Source: Eubacterium sp. (GTDB taxonomy: Bacteria; Bacillota; Clostridia; Lachnospirales; Lachnospiraceae). Taken from it: a stretch of 62,622 bases of DNA. Position numbers and translations under genes: made by a program. Where the stretch lies: positions 1-62,622 of the forward strand of contig JAFVGA010000010.1 in the NCBI GenBank assembly GCA_017475235.1, written 5' to 3'. Below the pieces are notes generated by a model, which made no database searches, had not been told where the DNA came from, and worked only from the letters and a program-made list of their open reading frames with translations. This document shows, piece after piece, positions 53,265 to 60,510 of this stretch (position 1 is the stretch's first letter; the number at the start of each line of letters is the position of its first letter).

Positions 53265-56036
53265 ATGAGTAGTTTAAAATATTTAGACAAAAAAGGAACA
53301 TTCACTCTGGACAACCCAGACCTAACAAGTTATATGTACTTCCCGCTTGCAAACGAAGCGGGTATTTTGGGTGCAATCACTCCAGATTTGAATGGTGATA
53401 TAAAACTAGATCAGAACACGTTCTTCATGGAGCCGGTGAGCAGCGAGAACCTTCACAATAACAAGTCATCTAGAAACTTCTGGGTGTACGTGGAAGGCAA
53501 AGGCGCCTGGTCAGTAACAGGAAAGTCAGCCGCTCAGCAGGCTAAACTTTTCACTGACGAAAAGGACGATGTAAAACTTACAGCTGGTATTATGTGGCAC
53601 GAGATTGAGCGTACGTCAAAGGACTTGGGACTTCAGGCTACCATCACATCTTATGCGCCAAATGCAGACGGCGAGATTGAGATGGACGACGACACACTCG
53701 AGCCAACAAACGACCAGGTTGAACTAACAAAAGTAACAATTAAAAACATTTCAAACGAAGAAGTAGAGTACACTCCAACAGTGGCTATTCCAATGTACGG
53801 CAGATCTGCTGATAACATTCGTGACCACAGACACGTAACTTCACTTCTTCACAGAACAAAGACTATAAAGAACGGTGTAGTTGTTTATCCTACACTTACA
53901 TTTGACGAGCGCGGTCATAATAAAAACGAAATGATTTACGCGACTATGGCAAAAGAAGAAATAGATGGCGAGATGGTTTCGCCTATCAGCTTTTGTCCGG
54001 TTGTGGAAGAATTCATAGGCGACGGCGGAAGTTTCGAGAACCCATACTACGTGATGACAAACAAGCCACTTCCATACACAGAGGAAGAGATGAGAGTGGA
54101 CGGCTACGAGACAGTGGGCGCTATCAGATTTGCAAACGCAAAGCTTCAACCGGGCGAGGAGCGCACTTATATAGTAGTTTTAGGTTACGGAAAGTCCGAG
54201 ACTGAAATCATTAACCTTGGAAAGAAGTACCTTTTAACTCGTCACTTCGACAAATACCTAGAAGCAACCAAAGATTACTGGCAGAGCAAAATCAATGTAA
54301 GCTACAGATCTTCGGATGCAGACTTTGATAACTGGATGCATTGGGTGAATTTCCAGCCAATGCTTCGTAGAATATATGGTTGTTCATTCCTACCTCATCA
54401 CGACTACGGCAAAGGTGGTCGAGGCTGGAGAGATTTGTGGCAGGACTGTTTGGCCCTTCTCATAATGGACCCAGAGAAAGTTCGCCAAATGCTAATCGAT
54501 AACTTTGGCGGTGTAAGATTTGACGGAACAAACGCAACTATCATCGGAAACAAGCAGGGCGAGTTTATCGCGGATAGAAACAACATCACTCGCGTGTGGA
54601 TGGATCACGGCGCATGGCCATATCTAACCACAGCATTATATATAGAACAAACTGGTGATATTGAGTTCTTGGCTGAGAAGAATTCGTACTTTAAAGATAT
54701 GCAAGTTTCCCGCGGCGAAGACAAAGACCTAGACTGGAACGATGCCCAGGGCAACAAGCAACTAACAGCAAACGCAGAGGCTTACGAGGGAACAGTGCTT
54801 GAGCACTTATTAATTCAGCACGTAACATCATTCTTTGACGTGGGCGAGCATAATCACATCAGACTTCGCGGTGCCGACTGGAACGACGGACTAGACATGG
54901 CAGACGAGCGTGGAGAGAGTGTGGCGTTTACTGCACTTTACGGTGGCAACCTAGGCTCACTTGCAAAGAATTTGAAGGACTATAACGAAAAGACAGGAAA
55001 AGAAGAAGTGGAACTAGCAAAAGAGTTAGTTGATTTGCTTCGTAAGAATCCTGATATATACGACACTGTCGGAGAGAAGAACGCGGCGCTAAGCGAGTAC
55101 TGCGAGGCAGTGAAACATCACACAAGTGGCGAGACAGAAACTATTAGTATAGAAGAATTATGTGGTATTCTCACAAACATGTCAGAGTGGATTGCAAATC
55201 ACATAAGAGAAACTGAGTGGACTTCATCCAAGGAAGGCTTCTCGTGGTTCAACGGCTACTATGACAACAGCGGCAAAGCAGTAGAGGGTGATTTCGAATC
55301 AGGCATTCGAATGATGCTTACTGGCCAGGTGTTCAGCGTAATGTCTGGCGTAGCTACTGACGACCAGGTGGCTGACATAGTGAAGGCTTGCGATGCATAC
55401 CTCTTTGACGAGGAAATCGGTGGCTATCGACTTAACACAGACTTCAAGGAAGTTAAGACTGACCTTGGAAGATTGTTCGGCTTTGCATTCGGCCACAAAG
55501 AAAACGGAGCAGTGTTCTCACACATGGCTGTAATGTATGCAAACGCATTATACAAACGCGGCTTCGCCAAAGAAGGTTTCAAGGTTATCAATACTTTATA
55601 TAAACATTGTATGGATTACACAAAGAGCGAGATTTATCCTGGAGTTCCTGAGTACGTAAACCAGAGAGGACGTGGAATGTACCACTACCTAACTGGTGCA
55701 GCAAGTTGGTTGCTACTTACAGTGCTCGAGGAGATGTATGGTATCAAAGGTAGACTAGGAGCTCTTAAGTTTGAACCAAAACTTCTAGCAGATCAGTTTG
55801 AAAACAACATGGCTTCAGCTAGATGCATGTTCAGAGGTGTGAATGTTAGAATCACATATCAGAATCCATTTGGCTTGGACGCTGGACAGTATAGAGTGAA
55901 AGAGATTTACATAGATGGCGAGAAATACGAAGGTCCAAAAAATGAGGATATCCCAGAAACTGGATTAGACTATATTGCCAAAGAAGATGTAGACAAACTA
56001 GGAGATGAAGCACACATAACAGTAGTGCTTGGATAA
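53265..56036 (+). CDS. GH94 phosphorylase, probably laminaribiose phosphorylase
   Basis: A 923-residue cytoplasmic enzyme from ATG 53265 (AGGAGAG just upstream; the earlier in-frame TTG lies before the SD). GH94 features include YGKGGRGWRDLWQDCLALL, IWMDHGAWP-type sugar-site residues and HIRLRGADWNDGLDMADERG with the putative catalytic Asp at 541. The C-terminal YPGVPEYVNQRGRGMYHYLT binds phosphate and sugar in this family. The length matches known laminaribiose phosphorylases (about 900) better than cellobiose phosphorylases. It would split laminaribiose into glucose and glucose-1-phosphate after the larger enzyme trims longer chains; specificity is inferred. Confidence 0.87.
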   Translation: MSSLKYLDKKGTFTLDNPDLTSYMYFPLANEAGILGAITPDLNGDIKLDQNTFFMEPVSSENLHNNKSSRNFWVYVEGKGAWSVTGKSAAQQAKLFTDEKDDVKLTAGIMWHEIERTSKDLGLQATITSYAPNADGEIEMDDDTLEPTNDQVELTKVTIKNISNEEVEYTPTVAIPMYGRSADNIRDHRHVTSLLHRTKTIKNGVVVYPTLTFDERGHNKNEMIYATMAKEEIDGEMVSPISFCPVVEEFIGDGGSFENPYYVMTNKPLPYTEEEMRVDGYETVGAIRFANAKLQPGEERTYIVVLGYGKSETEIINLGKKYLLTRHFDKYLEATKDYWQSKINVSYRSSDADFDNWMHWVNFQPMLRRIYGCSFLPHHDYGKGGRGWRDLWQDCLALLIMDPEKVRQMLIDNFGGVRFDGTNATIIGNKQGEFIADRNNITRVWMDHGAWPYLTTALYIEQTGDIEFLAEKNSYFKDMQVSRGEDKDLDWNDAQGNKQLTANAEAYEGTVLEHLLIQHVTSFFDVGEHNHIRLRGADWNDGLDMADERGESVAFTALYGGNLGSLAKNLKDYNEKTGKEEVELAKELVDLLRKNPDIYDTVGEKNAALSEYCEAVKHHTSGETETISIEELCGILTNMSEWIANHIRETEWTSSKEGFSWFNGYYDNSGKAVEGDFESGIRMMLTGQVFSVMSGVATDDQVADIVKACDAYLFDEEIGGYRLNTDFKEVKTDLGRLFGFAFGHKENGAVFSHMAVMYANALYKRGFAKEGFKVINTLYKHCMDYTKSEIYPGVPEYVNQRGRGMYHYLTGAASWLLLTVLEEMYGIKGRLGALKFEPKLLADQFENNMASARCMFRGVNVRITYQNPFGLDAGQYRVKEIYIDGEKYEGPKNEDIPETGLDYIAKEDVDKLGDEAHITVVLG

Positions 56037-56038
56037 TA

Positions 56039-56069
56039 AAAAAGAGAGATGAAAATCTCTCTTTTTTTG
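56039..56069 (+). terminator. Terminator of the second phosphorylase gene
   Basis: AAAGAGAGAT (56041-56050) pairs with ATCTCTCTTT (56055-56064), then a T-run. Confidence 0.92.
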
Positions 56070-56108
56070 TGCAATAAAATATGAGTACATAAGTAAAAAA
56101 TAAAGACC

Positions 56109-56156
56109 AAATTGTGTGGGTTAAAAGTTGCCCACAATTTTTCAGAGTGATATAAT
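56109..56156 (+). promoter_or_regulatory. Promoter with overlapping inverted repeat before the large surface protein
   Basis: -35 TTGCCC (56128-56133) and -10 TATAAT (56151-56156), spacer 17 nt. AAATTGTGTGGG (56109-56120) is complementary to CCCACAATTT (56131-56140) apart from a two-base bulge and overlaps the -35, as an operator would. Confidence 0.62.
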
Positions 56157-56217
56157 TTAACTATGTTGAAGCGAGGAAACTCGGTCGGAAACAATTAAAT
56201 AACGGAAGGAGAATTTT

Positions 56218-58431
56218 ATGAGATTATCAAAATTCAGCAAGAAATGGATTGCATATATTTGTGCAATCGCAATGGTAGCTGCGGGACTAGCTTTTGTTCC
56301 TGCTGCCGATACTAAAGCTGACGCGCCTGATTGGAGTACAATCAGTTATTTAGGTGACGGCGCAGGTGGCGGAGCATATACAAATAAGTATAAGTTCTAT
56401 GCAGAAAACGGCACACAAGCAGTTAATATTCAGCAGCCTGATTGGGGTACTGCGGCAGGTATTTATGTTGGATTCCCAGCAGCAGAAATTACAAGCTCTT
56501 TGGAAAGTATAGATGTTCAAGGTGCTGGTGCGTTATTACACTTAAGTAATTTTACTAACAAAGTTACTGAATTCACAGTATCATGGGCAGGTGGTTTAAC
56601 TACATGCTATGTTTACTATGAAGACGGTGCAGAAGGACCTACTACAGAGGCACCTTCCACAGAAGGACCATCAGTAGAACCTTCTACAGAGGAGACATCA
56701 GAAACCCCATCGGTTGAACCATCAACAGAACCTGTTCCAGCAATCGAATTTACAACAGCAGAGAGAAGAGATATTGTGGTCCAAGAAACTTCATACTATG
56801 CTGCATTTGTGAATTGGAAAGCAGTAGAAGGGGCGGCAGGTTATAAATCTTACATTGATGTGGAAGATGATAATCACAAAGCAAAAGCAACTACTAATGG
56901 GCATGTTTGGAGTGATGTAAATCCAATATACGGATCACCAAACACATGGATTGATAATGTTGGAACCACAAAAGATGGTTCGGTATTAGCAGAGGAAACA
57001 ACGTATACAGCCATAATAATTGCATACGATAGCGAAGGAAAAGTTTTAGCACGCGGTACTGCTTTACTTTTAGGAAAAGGACAAACAACGGAACCAACAT
57101 CAGCTGGAGATGACTACACATATACAGATAATAGTTGGATTAGTGGTGATTACTCTGAAGGTATCTATTCTGTATATGCTGGAATTTGGGAATCAGGTCA
57201 AAGAGCTATCGTTGGTGCTAAATTTGATTCTACAGATCCATATACATTGCCTGTAAATGTTAAAGAGAATTCAAAGGATGGCCAGTGGTTAGTTCAGTTA
57301 AAATACAAAGTAACAAATCTTGAAGCTGGAAAATCATATGACGTTGACATTAAAGGTGGAAACGCTGTAGTTTATCATGAAAACATTACTGCAGAATCAG
57401 ATTCGATTGAGAAGACTATTGATGTAACTGGCACAATCCCAGATGGTGAGAGCGTACTTACACTTACAGCCACAGAAGCAGAACCACCAGAACCAACTAC
57501 AGATCCAGAAGGATTTATGGAAGTCGCAATAGAAGGAGCAGATGCAGAGGTAACAGCCGGCGACTGGAAGATTTACCAAGGTGGAACATGGGCAAATGCA
57601 CACGTCGGATATAAAGATGCGGTTGATGATTCTATTGGACTGAAGGTATTCTCTTCAAATGGAACAGCAGGTAGTTGGGGAATTCAGGTTAAATATAAAA
57701 TTACTGGATTGGATTCAGCTAAAGAATATAAATTTGTTACAGACTATGATTCATCGGCAGCAGGAAAAATGTTTATAAAGTTAGAAAATGTTGATGAGGG
57801 AACAGCGCAAGATGCCGTTGTAGGAAGTAATAAATATGAGAAGGCTGTTACTGGAGTGACAGAGTTTACTATGGTAATGGAACTTTCAGGAATGCCAGCC
57901 GGAACAGTAGTAGATGTTAAATCTGTTAAGTGTACATCTGAAGAGCCTACTACAGAAGCTCCAACTACCACAGAAGCTCCTACACAGGAACCTACTACAG
58001 TAGAGCCTACAACTCAGGCTCCTACACAGGAACCTACTACACAAGCTCCTACACAGAAGCCAACACAGGCTCCTACTACAATAGCACCTACAAAACTTCC
58101 TGATCCTGTGCCAGTAATCAAGATTCCTGACAAGGCTAAGGTTAAGAAAGCAGTTAAGAAGAAAAAATCTGCTAAGAAGATCAAAGTTAAGATCAAGAAG
58201 GTTAAAGGTTCTAAGGGTTACCAAATAGCAGTATACAAGACTAAGAAGAATGCTAAGAAGAATAAGAAAGCTTTAGTTAAGAAGTTTACTAAGAAGCTTA
58301 AACTAACTATCAAGTCTAAGAAGTTTAAGAAGAAAAAGAAACTCTACGTTAAAGTTAGAGCGTTCACTCTAGACGGAACAGTTAAGGTATACGGAGCTTG
58401 GTCAAAACCTAAAAAGACTACAAAGAAATAA
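56218..58431 (+). CDS. Large secreted multi-domain protein with basic FN3-like C-terminus
   Basis: A 737-residue exported protein. The signal peptide ends near DTKADA (about residue 34). Residues about 35-140 and 295-570 hold three beta-sandwich segments of CBM-like character (IQQPDWGTAAGIYVGF; WLVQLKYKVTNLEAGKSYDV; GIQVKYKITGLDSAKEYKFV). Residues 170-290 look like an FN3-type domain. Thr/Pro/Glu linkers (TTEAPTTTEAPTQEP and similar) separate parts. The last 95 residues are a very basic FN3-like module with GYQIAVYKTKKNAKKNKKAL and KSKKFKKKKK, ending in YGAWSKPKK. No catalytic motif was found. AAGGAG precedes the start. Confidence 0.8.
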   Translation: MRLSKFSKKWIAYICAIAMVAAGLAFVPAADTKADAPDWSTISYLGDGAGGGAYTNKYKFYAENGTQAVNIQQPDWGTAAGIYVGFPAAEITSSLESIDVQGAGALLHLSNFTNKVTEFTVSWAGGLTTCYVYYEDGAEGPTTEAPSTEGPSVEPSTEETSETPSVEPSTEPVPAIEFTTAERRDIVVQETSYYAAFVNWKAVEGAAGYKSYIDVEDDNHKAKATTNGHVWSDVNPIYGSPNTWIDNVGTTKDGSVLAEETTYTAIIIAYDSEGKVLARGTALLLGKGQTTEPTSAGDDYTYTDNSWISGDYSEGIYSVYAGIWESGQRAIVGAKFDSTDPYTLPVNVKENSKDGQWLVQLKYKVTNLEAGKSYDVDIKGGNAVVYHENITAESDSIEKTIDVTGTIPDGESVLTLTATEAEPPEPTTDPEGFMEVAIEGADAEVTAGDWKIYQGGTWANAHVGYKDAVDDSIGLKVFSSNGTAGSWGIQVKYKITGLDSAKEYKFVTDYDSSAAGKMFIKLENVDEGTAQDAVVGSNKYEKAVTGVTEFTMVMELSGMPAGTVVDVKSVKCTSEEPTTEAPTTTEAPTQEPTTVEPTTQAPTQEPTTQAPTQKPTQAPTTIAPTKLPDPVPVIKIPDKAKVKKAVKKKKSAKKIKVKIKKVKGSKGYQIAVYKTKKNAKKNKKALVKKFTKKLKLTIKSKKFKKKKKLYVKVRAFTLDGTVKVYGAWSKPKKTTKK

Positions 58432-58453
58432 CTAGATTAATTCTAGTAAAATA

Positions 58454-58492
58454 AAAAGAGGTGTCTCACCAAATGGTGGGGCACTTCTTTTT
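58454..58492 (+). terminator. Terminator after the large surface protein gene
   Basis: AAGAGGTGTCTCACC pairs with GGTGGGGCACTTCTT with G-U pairs, followed by TTTT. A second short stem CTTCG/CGAAG lies at about 58512-58522. Confidence 0.85.
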
Positions 58493-58574
58493 TGTGAAAA
58501 TAAAAAAGTGCCTTCGCCGAAGACACCATCATTCCACAAAAATGATATAAAAATGAAAAAGAAAATCCCGATTC

Positions 58575-58603
58575 TTGTTATTTGAAATGACTAATGTTAA
58601 TAT
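58575..58603 (+). promoter_or_regulatory. Possible promoter of the secreted-protein cluster
   Basis: -35 TTGTTA (58575-58580) and -10 TAATAT (58598-58603), spacer 17 nt. Matches are moderate. Confidence 0.45.
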
Positions 58604-58651
58604 ATTATTGTGTATTATGTGCGGAAGTTAAGACTTTGAAAGGAGAGAGTT

Positions 58652-59272
58652 ATGAGAATCAGACTTATCATAGCTTTATTATTATCGATAACTCTTTTTT
58701 CTACGGTTGTATATGCCGCAGGTGACGACGACGGACAGGTGATAGACAATCCATGGGCTACGTATTTTGAAGTGTCAAATTACAAGAAAACTGATGATCC
58801 AAGTACATGGAGATATCCTTCTAAATATGGAAAGATATTTGCTGGATGGTATACGGATGAGTCTTGTCAGACGCCTTATATGGAAAGAACCGGAAGTGCA
58901 TATGCAAAGTTTGTTGATGCAAAAGTTTTGACGGTGAAGTTTCAAAAGAAGAATGACAGAACAGCAGTTAGATTTTTAAGTTCTGTAGATGGAATAGATT
59001 ATGAAGCAGTAGGTTTTACATTTAGCGGTACATATGGAGAAAGAACTATTCCAGAAACGAGCAAAGATGTAACAAAAGTTTATAAACATATTGTTGCTAA
59101 TAACCAAACGCTTGAGCCGAGCGTATTTAGCGCAGATTCACAATTCTTTTCAATGTGGACAATTAGGAATATGGATGCACAAATAGATTCGACATGGGAT
59201 GTGACACCATATTGGCTCACATTAGATGGAACAAAAGTTACAGGAACTAGTAGACATTACGAGATCAAATAA
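58652..59272 (+). CDS. Small secreted protein with Listeria-Bacteroides-repeat-like motif
   Basis: A 206-residue exported protein. The signal peptide ends at VVYAAG (about residue 23) and the mature start is DDDGQVIDNPWATYFEV. KIFAGWYTDESCQTPY resembles the List_Bact (InlB B-repeat-like) motif. Later segments (VKFQKKNDRTAVRFLSSVDG; VGFTFSGTYGERTI) suggest a beta-sandwich. No basic FN3 tail is present, unlike its neighbours. AAAGGAGAG precedes the ATG. Function unknown. Confidence 0.72.
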   Translation: MRIRLIIALLLSITLFSTVVYAAGDDDGQVIDNPWATYFEVSNYKKTDDPSTWRYPSKYGKIFAGWYTDESCQTPYMERTGSAYAKFVDAKVLTVKFQKKNDRTAVRFLSSVDGIDYEAVGFTFSGTYGERTIPETSKDVTKVYKHIVANNQTLEPSVFSADSQFFSMWTIRNMDAQIDSTWDVTPYWLTLDGTKVTGTSRHYEIK

Positions 59273-59303
59273 TAAATAAGAATTAAACGGAAAGGAACAC
59301 ATT

Positions 59304-59810
59304 ATGAAACAAAAAATCGCTTTATTTATTACAACAATATTATTGGTATCTTCATTCGGAGTGTGTGTAGTGTCAGCGGACCCAGATGGTGACGGACAAA
59401 TAATTAACAATCCATGGGATGCCCCTACCACAACAGAAGCGCCAACAGCTGTACCTCCAAGTAGACTTCCAGATATTCCTACTGCAGTACCAGCAGTGAG
59501 AGTCCCTGACAAAGTAAAAGTCAAAAAGGCTATAAAGAAAAAATCTTCTAAGAAGATAAAAATCACTCTCAAGAAATCTCAGGGAGCAAAGGGCTATCAG
59601 GTAGTAGTATACAAGACAAAGAAGAATGCAAAGAAAAATGTAAAAGCATTAAAGACTACATATACAAAGAAAGTTAAATTCAAAATCAAGTCTAAGAAGT
59701 TTAAGAACAAGAAGAAACTATTTGTTAGGGCTAGAGCTTATACAATGGACGGAAAGCAAAGAGTATTTGGACCATGGTCTAAGGTAAAGAAAGTAAAAAT
59801 AAAAAAGTAA
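59304..59810 (+). CDS. Small secreted basic FN3-module protein (first)
   Basis: A 168-residue exported protein consisting of a signal peptide, a short linker and one basic module. The mature start DPDGDGQIINNPWDAP copies the start of the upstream protein. A Thr/Pro linker (TTTEAPTAVPPSRLPDIPTA) leads to the module (about 72-168): KVKVKKAIKKKSSKKIKITL, GYQVVVYKTKKNAKKNVKAL, KSKKFKNKKKLFVRARAYTM and FGPWSKVKK. It is very lysine-rich with many SKK triplets. It lies 31 nt after the previous gene. Confidence 0.78.
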   Translation: MKQKIALFITTILLVSSFGVCVVSADPDGDGQIINNPWDAPTTTEAPTAVPPSRLPDIPTAVPAVRVPDKVKVKKAIKKKSSKKIKITLKKSQGAKGYQVVVYKTKKNAKKNVKALKTTYTKKVKFKIKSKKFKNKKKLFVRARAYTMDGKQRVFGPWSKVKKVKIKK

Positions 59811-59828
59811 TTTATAAGAGGTAGTGAA

Positions 59829-60440
59829 ATGAAGCACAAATCATTATTATTAGTAATAACATTTATATTTGCTTTGACGAACATCGTTGTTATTGGCGCG
59901 AACGTCGGCGTTAAAAGTGGTAATGCCACAACTACTCCTGAGGGAGAAAGCGGATGGGGCGACATTATAACCAAAGAAAGCGGATGGTATGAAACTGTCG
60001 ATAATGAAACTATGACAGATTTGCCATTCCCTACAGGTTATACTGAAAGACCTACTCAGGCGCCAACTAAGAAACCTACAGTTAAGCCAACAGACAAAAT
60101 GCCTACAGCTGTGCCTGTAGTTAAAGTGCCAGAAAAGGTTAAAGTTAAAAAAGCAACTAAGAAAAAATCTGCTAAGAAACTTAAAGTTACAATCAAAAAG
60201 CAGAAGAAGGTAAAAGGATATCAGGTTGCAGTTTACAAGAGCAAGAAGAAAGCAAAGAAGAACAAGAAAGCTCTCGTAAAGAAATATATCAATAAGAATA
60301 AGAAGAAACTTACAATCAAGTCAAAGAAACTCAAGAACAAGAAGAAACTATTTGTAAGAGTTAGAGCTTACGTACTTGATGGCAAGAAGAAAGTTTACGG
60401 ACCTTGGTCGAAAGTAAAGAAAGCTAAGATTAAAAAATAA
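59829..60440 (+). CDS. Small secreted basic FN3-module protein (second)
   Basis: A 203-residue exported paralogue of the preceding protein. The signal peptide is followed by a short Gly/Trp-containing region (GESGWGDIITKESGWYETVD) and a Pro/Thr linker (ERPTQAPTKKPTVKPTDKMP). The basic module (about 98-203) contains KKKSAKKLKVTIKKQKKVKG, GYQVAVYKSKKKAKKNKKAL and KSKKLKNKKKLFVRVRAYVL, ending YGPWSKVKKAKIKK. Spacing of 18 nt and a GAGGTAG site suggest co-transcription. Confidence 0.78.
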   Translation: MKHKSLLLVITFIFALTNIVVIGANVGVKSGNATTTPEGESGWGDIITKESGWYETVDNETMTDLPFPTGYTERPTQAPTKKPTVKPTDKMPTAVPVVKVPEKVKVKKATKKKSAKKLKVTIKKQKKVKGYQVAVYKSKKKAKKNKKALVKKYINKNKKKLTIKSKKLKNKKKLFVRVRAYVLDGKKKVYGPWSKVKKAKIKK

Positions 60441-60463
60441 TTTTGAAATAAATAAATAGTGAG

Positions 60464-60493
60464 GGAAGTAGGGCCTTTGGCTTTACTTTCTTT
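60464..60493 (+). terminator. Weak hairpin before the CotH gene
   Basis: GGAAGTAGGGCC pairs with GGCTTTACTTTC, with several G-U pairs and a three-base loop, then TTT. It may attenuate rather than stop transcription. Confidence 0.5.
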
Positions 60494-60510
60494 GCGTAAA
60501 AGAGGAAATT

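Noticed and set aside
56640-58100. Thr/Pro repeat tracts as a CRISPR-like or DNA repeat array
   Set aside because: The repeats are short codon-level repeats of a TTEAPT-type protein linker in frame, without spacers.
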